NCBI GenBank assembly: GCA_016793775.1
Contig: JAEULK010000079.1
Coordinates: 1 to 38,597, forward strand
Direction of reading: 5' to 3'
Source of the DNA: Sphingopyxis sp.
GTDB lineage: Bacteria; Pseudomonadota; Alphaproteobacteria; Sphingomonadales; Sphingomonadaceae
DNA length: 38,597 nucleotides
The notes beneath the pieces were generated by a model that was not told the DNA's origin, did not search any database, and saw only the letters and a list, made by a program, of their open reading frames with translations. Below, in pieces: positions 9,959-18,072 of this stretch (positions are counted from its first letter, which is position 1; each line of letters begins with the position of its first letter). Made by a program: the position numbers and the translations under genes.

Positions 9959-10972
9959 ATGAGTGCCGAAATCCACCGCCTCCACGGCGAAAAGCCGCCT
10001 TCGCTCGATCCGATGATGGCGCTCGTCGCCGCCGACATGAACGAGGTCAATGCGGTCATCCTCGACCGCATGCAGTCCGAAGTGCCGCTGATCCCCGAAC
10101 TCGCCGGACACCTGATCGCGGGCGGCGGTAAGCGCATGCGCCCGATGCTGACGCTCGCCTGCGGCAAGCTGCTCGACTATCCGGGCCGCCGCCACTGCAA
10201 GCTGGCCGCCGCGGTCGAGTTCATCCACACCGCGACTTTGCTCCACGACGATGTCGTCGACGGATCGGACCTCCGCCGCGGCCGCAAGACCGCGAACATC
10301 ATCTGGGGCAACAGCGCCTCGGTGCTGGTCGGCGACTTCCTGTTCAGCCGCGCTTTCGAGGTGATGGTCGAGGACGGCTCGCTCAAGGTCCTCAAGATCC
10401 TGAGCCGCGCCTCGGCGGTGATCGCCGAGGGCGAGGTCAACCAGCTCTCGGCGCAGCGCCGGATCGAGACCAGCGAAGACCAGTATCTCGCGATCATCAA
10501 CGCCAAGACCGCCGAGCTGTTCGCCGCGGCATGCAGGATAGCCGCAGTCGTCGCCGAGCGCGACGATGCGACCGAGGCGGCGCTCGACAGCTATGGCCGC
10601 AACCTCGGCGTCGCCTTCCAACTGGTCGACGATGCCATCGACTATGTCTCCGACGCCGAAACGATGGGCAAGGGCGTTGGCGACGACTTCCGCGACGGCA
10701 AGGTCACGCTGCCCGTGATCCTCGCTTACGCGCGCGGCAGCGCCGAGGAGCGCGAATTCTGGAAACAGGCGATCGTCGGGCACCGCAGCTCGGATGAGGA
10801 TCTCGCTTATGCGACCTCGTTGCTCCACAAGCACGACACGATCGCCGACACGCTCGCAAGAGCGCGCCATTATGGCCAGCGCGCGGTCGACGCGATCGGC
10901 GGCTTCCGCGCGAGCCAGGCCAAGGCGGCGCTGACCGAGGCCGTCGCATTCGCGGTCGCGCGCGCCTACTGA
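9959..10972 (+). CDS. ispB: Long-chain trans-polyprenyl diphosphate synthase (ubiquinone side chain)
   Basis: This enzyme condenses isopentenyl diphosphate units onto farnesyl diphosphate to make the ubiquinone side chain. The 337 residues carry GGGKRMRP (55-62), the first Asp-rich motif LLHDDVVD (D97, D98, D101), the GDFLFSRAF segment near 125-133 and the second Asp-rich motif LVDDAID (D224, D225, D228). Sphingomonads use Q-10, so a decaprenyl product is likely; chain length cannot be read directly from the sequence. The frame is open to 9869, but MSAEIHRL at 9959 fits the family. Seven bases separate its stop from the next gene. Confidence 0.94.
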   Translation: MSAEIHRLHGEKPPSLDPMMALVAADMNEVNAVILDRMQSEVPLIPELAGHLIAGGGKRMRPMLTLACGKLLDYPGRRHCKLAAAVEFIHTATLLHDDVVDGSDLRRGRKTANIIWGNSASVLVGDFLFSRAFEVMVEDGSLKVLKILSRASAVIAEGEVNQLSAQRRIETSEDQYLAIINAKTAELFAAACRIAAVVAERDDATEAALDSYGRNLGVAFQLVDDAIDYVSDAETMGKGVGDDFRDGKVTLPVILAYARGSAEEREFWKQAIVGHRSSDEDLAYATSLLHKHDTIADTLARARHYGQRAVDAIGGFRASQAKAALTEAVAFAVARAY

Positions 10973-10979
10973 CCCTCCC

Positions 10980-11366
10980 ATGGCGATGATGGGCCCAGCG
11001 GCGGAAAGCCCCAACGCCTATATCGCCGCTTTGTCGGGCTGGCAGCTGGAACTTTGCACGATGCTCCGCGCGGCGGTGATGCGCGGAGCTTCTTTCGACG
11101 AGACGATCAAATGGACCAACCTCGTCTTTTTGGCGAACGGTCCGTGCATATTGATCCGCGCCGAAGAGCATCGCGTGCTGCTCGGCTTCTGGCGCGGCAA
11201 GAGGCTCCGCGACATCGAACCGCGGATCAGGGCGAGCGGCAAATATGAGCTCGGCAATCTGGTGCTGACCGCAGACACCGTCGTCGATCCCGCGCTCGTC
11301 GAACGGCTCGCCGTCGAAGCGTATCGACTTAATTTCGAACTCGGCAATCCGTCGACAAGGACATGA
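10980..11366 (+). CDS. DUF1801 (YdhG-like) domain protein
   Basis: The 128 residues have the small DUF1801/YdhG-like fold: an N-terminal helix region (LSGWQLELCTMLRAAVM), a conserved IKWTNLVFLANG turn, an EEHRVLLGFWRG strand segment and the GKYELGNLVL motif. The family's biochemical role is unknown. It starts 7 bases after the ispB stop, and its own stop overlaps the hrpB start (ATGA), so it sits in an ispB / DUF1801 / hrpB operon. ATG codons at 10986 and 10989 are alternative starts. Confidence 0.8.
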   Translation: MAMMGPAAESPNAYIAALSGWQLELCTMLRAAVMRGASFDETIKWTNLVFLANGPCILIRAEEHRVLLGFWRGKRLRDIEPRIRASGKYELGNLVLTADTVVDPALVERLAVEAYRLNFELGNPSTRT

Positions 11367-13828
11367 GCCTCGTCCTGCCGATCGATGCGGTGCTGCCCGA
11401 TATCATGGCTGCGCTGACGCTGAAGCCCAATGTCGTCGTCGTCGCGCCGCCGGGCGCGGGCAAGACGACGCGCGTCGCACCCGAAATCCTGAAGCAGCCT
11501 TGGTGCAAGGGCGCGGTGTGGCTGCTGTCGCCCCGCCGCCTCGCCGCGCGCGCCGCTGCCGAACGCATCGCCGAAGAGACCGGCACGAAGGTCGGCGACC
11601 TCGTCGGTTATGCGACCCGCCTCGACAGCAAGCAGTCGAAGGATACGCGGCTGCTGGTGATGACGCCGGGGCTGTTCCGCAACCGCATCCTCGACGACCC
11701 CGAACTGGCGGGGGTCACCGCGGTGCTGTTCGACGAGGTTCACGAGCGCAGCCTCGACGGCGATTTCGCCCTGGCGCTGGCGATCGACGCGCAGCAGGGG
11801 CTGCGCGTCGACCTTCGCCTCGTCGCCATGTCGGCGACGCTCGACGGCGCGCGCTTCGGCGCGTTGCTGGGCAATGCGCCGGTGGTGCGGAGCGAGGGCA
11901 AGAGCTGGCCGCTCGACCTGCGCCACATCGGCCGCCGCGCCGAGGATCGGCTCGAGACCGGCATTCTCGCTGCGGTACGGCAGGCACTCGCCGACGAGCC
12001 CGGGGGCGATATCCTGACCTTCCTGCCCGGCGCGGGCGACATCGAACGCGCGGCGACCGCGGTCGAGGAAGCGCGGCTGCCGCTCGTCGTCCACCGGTTG
12101 CACGGCCAGATCGATCCGGCGCTGCAACGCGCCGCGCTGGTCCGCGACCCCGGCGGCCAGCGCAAGCTGATCCTCGCGACGAGCATCGCGGAGACCAGCC
12201 TGACGATCGAGAGTGTCCGCATCGTCATCGACGCCGGGCTGTCGCGGCGTCCGCGGTTCGACAAGGCCGCCGGGATCGCGCGGCTGGTCACCGAACGCGC
12301 GAGCCAGGCGTCAGCGACGCAGCGGGCAGGGCGCGCGGCGCGGCAGGGCCCGGGGGTCGCCTATCGCCTGTGGGAAGCCGCAGCGACGACGGGCATGCCG
12401 CCCTTCGACCCGCCCGAAATCCATGAGAATGACCTGATGCCCGTCGTGCTCGACTGCGCGAGCTGGGGCATCGTCGATCCGCGCCAGCTGGGCTGGCTCG
12501 ACCCGCCGTCGCCCGCCGCGATTTCGGAAGCGAAGACACGGCTGCAGGCGATCGGTGCGCTCGCCGCCGACGGGCGGATCACCCCGCACGGCCATGCGCT
12601 CGCCGCGATCCCGCTGCCGGTGCCGCTCGCGCACATGATCCTCGATGCGGCGGCGGCGGGCGAGGCCGAACTCGCCGCGCGGCTCGCGGTGCTGCTCACC
12701 GAACCGGGGCTCGGCGGGCGCGGCGTCGATGTCGAGGGACGACTCCAGCGCTGGAAAGGCTCGCGGAACGACCGCGCCGAGGGGGCATGGCGGCTCGCGC
12801 GGCGGCTCGCGACGCTGGCCGAGAAGCGCGTCGAGGATGGCGCGCCGCTGACCTCGCGCTCGGTCGGCGGCTGGATCGCGACCGCCTGGCCCGACCGCGT
12901 CGCGCGCCAGCGCGCCGGGCAGCGCGGCGAATATCTCAGCGTCGGGGGGCGGGCGTACAAGCTCGATCCGATCGATCCGCTCGCGGGCAGTGAATGGCTC
13001 GCCATCGCCGATGCACAGGGCCATGCCGCGGGTGTTCGCATCCTCGCCGCCGCGCCGATCGCGCAGGTCGAGGTCGAAGCGATCTTCGCCGATCGCATCG
13101 TCGCGCATTCGGGCAGCAGCTATGACGGGGCGAACGACCGCGTCGACCATCGCCGCGAACGCCGCCTCGGCGCCATCGCGCTGACCAGCGGCAAGGCGGC
13201 GCGCGAGGAAAGCGCCGCGGACGATGCCGCGCTGCGCCTCGCGGCGGTGCGCGACAAGGGGCTCGGGCTGATCGGCTGGGGGCCGGCGGCGCAGGCGCTG
13301 CGGCTGCGCGCGTCCTTTGCCGGGATCGATGCGCTATCGACCGCGGCGCTCGCCGACAGCATCGACTTCTGGCTGGCGCCGCTGCTCCCTGGTTGTCGGG
13401 GGCTGCGCGATATCGGCGATCGGAGGCTGACCGAGGCGCTGATGGGGCAGCTCGACTGGTCGGCGCGGCAATTGCTCGAGAAGCGCGCGCCCGACGATTA
13501 TGTCACGCCGGCGGGCAGCCAGCACAAGATCGACTATGGCGCCGACGGCGGGCCGCAGGTTTCGGTGCGGGTGCAGGAGATGTTCGGGCTGGCGCGCCAC
13601 CCGACCGTGGGCGAACCGCCGGTGCCGCTGGTGCTCGCGCTGACCTCGCCCGCGCACCGCCCGATCCAGACGACGCGCGACATCGCAAGTTTCTGGAGCG
13701 GCAGCTGGCACGAGGTGGCGCGCGAGATGCGCGGCCGCTATCCCAAGCATAGCTGGCCCGACGACCCCGCGACCGCGCGCCCGACCTTGCTGACCAAGGC
13801 GGCGCAGGCGCGGCGCGACGGTTCGTGA
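11363..13828 (+). CDS. hrpB: ATP-dependent helicase HrpB
   Basis: This is a DEAH-type RNA helicase family protein of 821 residues. The helicase core shows Walker A APPGAGKTT (28-36), motif II DEVH (124-127), motif III SAT (157-159), a helicase C domain with TSIAETSLTI and a motif VI QRAGRAARQGPG near 314-325, then the HrpB-specific C-terminal region ending in YPKHSWPDDP. The terminal sequence and length match bacterial HrpB rather than HrpA. The physiological substrate is not well established in bacteria. Translation probably couples to the DUF1801 gene through the ATGA overlap. Confidence 0.94.
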   Translation: MSLVLPIDAVLPDIMAALTLKPNVVVVAPPGAGKTTRVAPEILKQPWCKGAVWLLSPRRLAARAAAERIAEETGTKVGDLVGYATRLDSKQSKDTRLLVMTPGLFRNRILDDPELAGVTAVLFDEVHERSLDGDFALALAIDAQQGLRVDLRLVAMSATLDGARFGALLGNAPVVRSEGKSWPLDLRHIGRRAEDRLETGILAAVRQALADEPGGDILTFLPGAGDIERAATAVEEARLPLVVHRLHGQIDPALQRAALVRDPGGQRKLILATSIAETSLTIESVRIVIDAGLSRRPRFDKAAGIARLVTERASQASATQRAGRAARQGPGVAYRLWEAAATTGMPPFDPPEIHENDLMPVVLDCASWGIVDPRQLGWLDPPSPAAISEAKTRLQAIGALAADGRITPHGHALAAIPLPVPLAHMILDAAAAGEAELAARLAVLLTEPGLGGRGVDVEGRLQRWKGSRNDRAEGAWRLARRLATLAEKRVEDGAPLTSRSVGGWIATAWPDRVARQRAGQRGEYLSVGGRAYKLDPIDPLAGSEWLAIADAQGHAAGVRILAAAPIAQVEVEAIFADRIVAHSGSSYDGANDRVDHRRERRLGAIALTSGKAAREESAADDAALRLAAVRDKGLGLIGWGPAAQALRLRASFAGIDALSTAALADSIDFWLAPLLPGCRGLRDIGDRRLTEALMGQLDWSARQLLEKRAPDDYVTPAGSQHKIDYGADGGPQVSVRVQEMFGLARHPTVGEPPVPLVLALTSPAHRPIQTTRDIASFWSGSWHEVAREMRGRYPKHSWPDDPATARPTLLTKAAQARRDGS

Positions 13829-13896
13829 CGATCACCCTTTTCGTCGGCGCGGCGACGCGCTAAGGCGCGGCACAGGCTCCATCCGAGGACGAGATC

Positions 13897-14175
13897 ATGA
13901 AAGCCCGCATTTTCCAGAAGCCCAAGAACGCGATGCAGTCGGGGCGTGCGGGCACGCAGCGCTGGATGCTCGAATTCGCGCCCGCCGAGGCGCGCAAGGC
14001 CGATCCGCTGATGGGCTGGGCGGGCAGCGGCGACACGCAGCGCCAGCTGCGGCTGGGCTTTGCGACGCAGGAAGAGGCGGTCGCTTATGCGGAGCGCAAC
14101 GGGATCGACGCCGAAGTGATCGCGACTCCCGAGCGGAAGCTGAAAATCCAGGCCTACGCCGACAATTTTCGCTGA
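13897..14175 (+). CDS. NADH dehydrogenase accessory subunit, NDUFS4-like (ETC complex I subunit)
   Basis: The 92-residue protein matches the family of the complex I accessory subunit NDUFS4 (ETC_C1_NDUFS4): MKARIFQKPKNAMQSGRAGTQ at the start, RWMLEF, PLMGWAGSGDTQRQLRLGFATQEEAVAYAERNG, and a C-terminal KLKIQAYADNF. In alphaproteobacteria and mitochondria this subunit sits on the hydrophilic arm of complex I near the NADH end. It is encoded away from the nuo operon, which is usual. GAGGACGAGATC just upstream provides a ribosome site. A 68-base gap separates it from hrpB. Confidence 0.88.
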   Translation: MKARIFQKPKNAMQSGRAGTQRWMLEFAPAEARKADPLMGWAGSGDTQRQLRLGFATQEEAVAYAERNGIDAEVIATPERKLKIQAYADNFR

Positions 14176-14195
14176 ATGGCCGTCGCCATCGCGAG

Positions 14196-14243
14196 GGCGG
14201 GGGCCGCAGTCGGCCTTACGCTACCCTGCCAGCGGCCCCCGCC
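14196..14243. repeat. GC-rich hairpin between convergent genes
   Basis: GGCGGGGGCCGC (14196-14207) and GCGGCCCCCGCC (14232-14243) form a perfect 12-bp stem between two convergent genes. There is no T-run, so it may be a weak bidirectional terminator or a repeat. Confidence 0.55.
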
Positions 14244-14279
14244 ATTGCAGGGCGAAGCCCACTATTCGCTGGGCGGCGA

Positions 14280-14495
14280 TTATTCGGCCTCAGGCTGCAA
14301 CAATTTGTGCAGATGCACCACGACATATTTCATTTCGGCGTCGTCGACGGTGCGCTGCGCGGCGCTGCGCCACGCCTTTTCGGCGCTCTTGTAGTCGGGA
14401 TAGAGGCCGACGACGTCGAGGTTGTGGAGATCGACGAAGTCGAGGCCCTGCGGGTCGCTGACGCGGCCGCCGAAGACCAGGTGCAATTTGCTCAT
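14280..14495 (-). CDS. DUF4170 family protein
   Basis: The 71-residue protein begins MSKLHLVFGGRVSDP and contains FVDLHNLDVVGLYPDYKSAEKAWRSAAQRTVDDAEMKYVVVHLHKLL. This is the conserved pattern of DUF4170, a small cytosolic alphaproteobacterial family of unknown function. AGGACACC lies a few bases before the ATG. It is convergent with the NDUFS4-like gene and downstream of the membrane-protein operon in the same direction, but 95 bases separate them, so it is probably its own unit. Confidence 0.85.
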   Translation of the reverse strand: MSKLHLVFGGRVSDPQGLDFVDLHNLDVVGLYPDYKSAEKAWRSAAQRTVDDAEMKYVVVHLHKLLQPEAE

Positions 14496-14590
14496 CTTGG
14501 TGTCCTAGCGCTTTGAGACTGGGGAGGGGATGCGGGCGCCCCTATTCCGCAACGCGCCAATAGGCAAGCAAGCTGTCCTCCGGCTGTCGT

Positions 14591-14950
14591 TCAGGCGTCC
14601 TTGTCGCCGCCGCCCTTGGGCAGCAGCGCGCCGAGCAGCGCGCCGATCGCCACCGCCCCCGCGACGAGCGCGATCGGCTGTTTCTCGGCGACGTCTTTCA
14701 GCTTCGAGTTGGCGCGCTTGGCCTGCGCCTTGCCCTTGGCGAGCGCTTCGCCGGCGGCGTCGCGGGCGACCGCGGCCTGTTCGGCGCCCTTGGCGGCGAG
14801 TTCGCTCGTCGCGGCGCGGGCGCGCCCATAGCCGTCCTGGATGCGCGCCTTCGCCGCTTCGGCGGTCTGCTTGGCATTTTCGGCGGTTTTCTGTGCGACT
14901 TCACTCACTTTCGCGGTGGTTTCGCGGGCGGTTTCACTGAGCGGTTTCAT
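14591..14950 (-). CDS. Ala/Lys-rich protein with C-terminal membrane anchor (YqjD/DUF883-like)
   Basis: The 119 residues consist of a long charged Ala-rich helix region (AQKTAENAKQTAEAAKARIQ and similar, compatible with a coiled coil) and one C-terminal hydrophobic segment PIALVAGAVAIGALLGALLP (near 93-112). This architecture resembles the inner-membrane, ribosome-associated YqjD/ElaB group, but identity is too low in complexity to be sure. MKPLSETARE at 14950 was chosen over an upstream start because it fits the composition. Its start overlaps the preceding gene's stop by 17 bases. It is the last gene of a four-gene operon. Confidence 0.75.
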   Translation of the reverse strand: MKPLSETARETTAKVSEVAQKTAENAKQTAEAAKARIQDGYGRARAATSELAAKGAEQAAVARDAAGEALAKGKAQAKRANSKLKDVAEKQPIALVAGAVAIGALLGALLPKGGGDKDA

Positions 14951-15320
14951 CCTGGTCCTCCGTAATTTCACTATCTTCACCCACATCCTGGTCGTGGGGG
15001 CGTATCTTTTCGAGGCCCGCTTCGGCGAGGTCGCGCAGTTTGCGGCCCACGCGCGGGGCATGCTCCCTGATCGGATCGCGGAACAGCCAGGCTAGCCCCG
15101 CCGCGGCGGCAAGAGCGATCGGCAAGCGGTTGTTCCTGAACTGTTTTTGGACGGCGTGCGCCGTATCATCGACCGCGGCGCCGACATTATATCTGCCGCG
15201 CTTGTAAAGCGACTTGGGCTTGAGCGCCTCACCCGCGACGCCGAGTTTGCGGCCGAGTTCGGCGCGCTCGATCATCGCGCGGCGCGCGGCGTTGACGAGG
15301 CGGGCGCGTGAGGGGCGCAT
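14934..15320 (-). CDS. Hypothetical membrane protein, basic N-terminus
   Basis: I do not recognise a family. The 128 residues have a strongly basic N-terminal half (MRPSRARLVNAARRAMIERA), one candidate membrane segment LPIALAAAAGLAWLF near 66-80, and an acidic tail (HDQDVGEDSEITEDQDETAQ). Its ATG overlaps the stop of the holin-like gene by one base (TGATG), so it is translationally coupled to it. Position and composition suggest it belongs to the same membrane or envelope-stress module as its neighbours. It resembles the middle gene in YqjD-YqjE-YqjK-type clusters in layout only. Confidence 0.7.
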   Translation of the reverse strand: MRPSRARLVNAARRAMIERAELGRKLGVAGEALKPKSLYKRGRYNVGAAVDDTAHAVQKQFRNNRLPIALAAAAGLAWLFRDPIREHAPRVGRKLRDLAEAGLEKIRPHDQDVGEDSEITEDQDETAQ

Positions 15321-15769
15321 CAGTCATCCTCTCCGGGCAAGAAATTGTCGCGGAAGGCCGCCTTGACGTCGGCGTAGTGGAGCTGCGCGCGCCAGCCGCA
15401 AAAGGCGGCGACGAGCAGCAGCACCGCAACGACGATCAGCGTCGCGAGCAACGGCCCGACATATTGCGCGAGCACGAGGATCGCGCCGAACGCCAGCGCG
15501 AGCATCGCGACGACCAGCGCGCTGCCCGCAACGAAACCCCAGGCGGAGGTCCAGCCGATGCCATGATAGGCCAGCGCGCCGCGCGCCTTGAGCAGCGCGA
15601 CCTCCGCCTCCGCCGCCGCCTGCAGATTATCGACGACGTCGCCGACGATCTTTTCGAGCGGCACCGGCGGCGGCGCGATCGGCCGCCCGTCGGGCGCATA
15701 GCCGTGGCTCACGCGGTCGAGCGTGCCCTGATCGGACGGGGCAGGAGGTTCAGGCTTTGCGGGCGGCAT
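15320..15769 (-). CDS. Phage-holin-superfamily / YqjE-like membrane protein
   Basis: The 149 residues have a Pro-rich cytoplasmic N-terminus, an amphipathic helix (VGDVVDNLQAAAEAEVALLKARGALAY), then two tightly spaced transmembrane helices (near 74-102 and 106-127) and a basic/acidic tail. This is the pattern of the DUF1469/YqjE family (often annotated phage holin family). These are chromosomal inner-membrane proteins and there is no prophage context here. It lies 15 bases after the preceding gene and overlaps the next by one base. Confidence 0.8.
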   Translation of the reverse strand: MPPAKPEPPAPSDQGTLDRVSHGYAPDGRPIAPPPVPLEKIVGDVVDNLQAAAEAEVALLKARGALAYHGIGWTSAWGFVAGSALVVAMLALAFGAILVLAQYVGPLLATLIVVAVLLLVAAFCGWRAQLHYADVKAAFRDNFLPGEDD

Positions 15770-15784
15770 CTCGCTGGGTCAGGA

Positions 15785-16321
15785 TCAGTCGCTGCTCGAA
15801 CCCTTGAGCAGGCGCGCGAGCACGAAGCCGATCACCGCTGCCGCGCCGACCGAAACGGCGGGGTTCTTTTTTACCAAATCCTTGGTCGCGGCGGCGAGTT
15901 CGTCGAGATCCTTCTTGTCGAGCGTGGTCGCGAGTCCGGCGACGGTCGAGGCGGCCGAACGGGCATAGTCGCCGTACTGCTTGCCGAATTTGCTGTCGAC
16001 GGTGCCGGCGCTGTCCTCGAGCATCTTGGCGAGGTTGCCGACGGCCTTGGCGGCCTTGTCCTTGCCCTTGGTCGCGGCGTCGCGCGCCTTGACCTTCGCT
16101 TCACCCGCGAGGTTGCTCGCGTCGGCCTTCAACGAGGCGGCCTTCTTCGACGCTTCGGATTTGATCGTGGCGCCGGTGGCGGCGAACTGGTCGCGGATCG
16201 GGGTTTCCTTGGCGGCCTTCACCGTCGCGGGCTTGCGCGCGGGGGCGGCCTTGGTTGCGCCGGCTTTGGCGGGAGCTTTGGGCGCCGGCTTCTTGGCGGC
16301 GGGAGTAGCGGCTTTGGCCAT
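15785..16321 (-). CDS. Lys/Ala-rich protein with C-terminal membrane anchor
   Basis: The first gene of the four-gene leftward operon encodes 178 residues. Residues 1-45 are a histone H1-like Lys/Ala/Pro-rich tail (MAKAATPAAKKPAPKAPAK and on). A long charged helix region follows (SEASKKAASLKADASNLAGE and on), and the protein ends in a membrane segment NPAVSVGAAAVIGFVLARLL. The C-terminal half resembles YqjD/DUF883 proteins; the N-terminal tail could bind nucleic acid or ribosomes. The ATG at 16321 is chosen over an upstream one because AGAGGA sits just before it. It is divergent from eno across 197 bases. Confidence 0.75.
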   Translation of the reverse strand: MAKAATPAAKKPAPKAPAKAGATKAAPARKPATVKAAKETPIRDQFAATGATIKSEASKKAASLKADASNLAGEAKVKARDAATKGKDKAAKAVGNLAKMLEDSAGTVDSKFGKQYGDYARSAASTVAGLATTLDKKDLDELAAATKDLVKKNPAVSVGAAAVIGFVLARLLKGSSSD

Positions 16322-16464
16322 GGTTCGTCCTCTTCTCTGTTCGGGCGCGGCGGTGTCGGCCAGACCCATCCCTGTCTCTGCGATAATATAGCAATAGGCG
16401 CTGAATGGTTCCATAGCGCGCCAAAATTCCTATGCATATTGCCTTGTCGCGATGCCGCCGATAA

Positions 16465-17793
<1,329 letters not shown>

Positions 17794-17799
17794 GTCCGG

Positions 17800-17955
17800 T
17801 CAGGACAGCGAATAAAAGGGGTCATCCTGGTCGTCGATCGCGAAGGGGCCGCCTGCGGTCCGCTTGCCCCGCACGACTGCCCGCACTTCGGGAGTGCCCC
17901 AAGTCTTGCGTTCAATAGCGGCCGTTTCGATCGCGGGCTTCGGGTCGTGTATCAT
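17800..17955 (-). CDS. Small peptide with lasso-precursor-like features
   Basis: A 51-residue open frame starts at an ATG preceded by GGAGG with a 5-base spacer, an excellent ribosome site. A longer frame to 18036 exists but lacks such a site. The sequence shows a leader-like part with W19-x2-P22-x-V24, G30 and T33, resembling the YxxPxL...G...T pattern of proteobacterial lasso-peptide leaders. A possible 17-residue core follows, GGPFAIDDQDDPFYSLS (35-51), with Thr at position -2, Gly at 1, Asp at 7 and 8 for ring closure, and aromatic residues in the tail. No maturation protease or cyclase genes are in the window. It may instead be an ordinary hypothetical protein. Confidence 0.5.
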   Translation of the reverse strand: MIHDPKPAIETAAIERKTWGTPEVRAVVRGKRTAGGPFAIDDQDDPFYSLS

Positions 17956-18072
17956 TGGGGCCTCCGGATTGGCGTCGAGATAGATCGGCTCATGCCAGAA
18001 AAGGTCCGACAAACAAAGCTTTCGCTTCGGCGGCACGATCGGGGCCGGCTACTGGCAGCGTGGGCCGGCCTT

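Noticed and set aside
14176-14394. Possible 72-codon gene after the NDUFS4-like gene
   Set aside because: It runs through a GC-rich hairpin and into the DUF4170 gene on the other strand, with no ribosome site or family match.
15320-15769. Prophage holin
   Set aside because: The holin-superfamily label comes from a two-helix membrane fold; no lysis, structural or integration genes are nearby.
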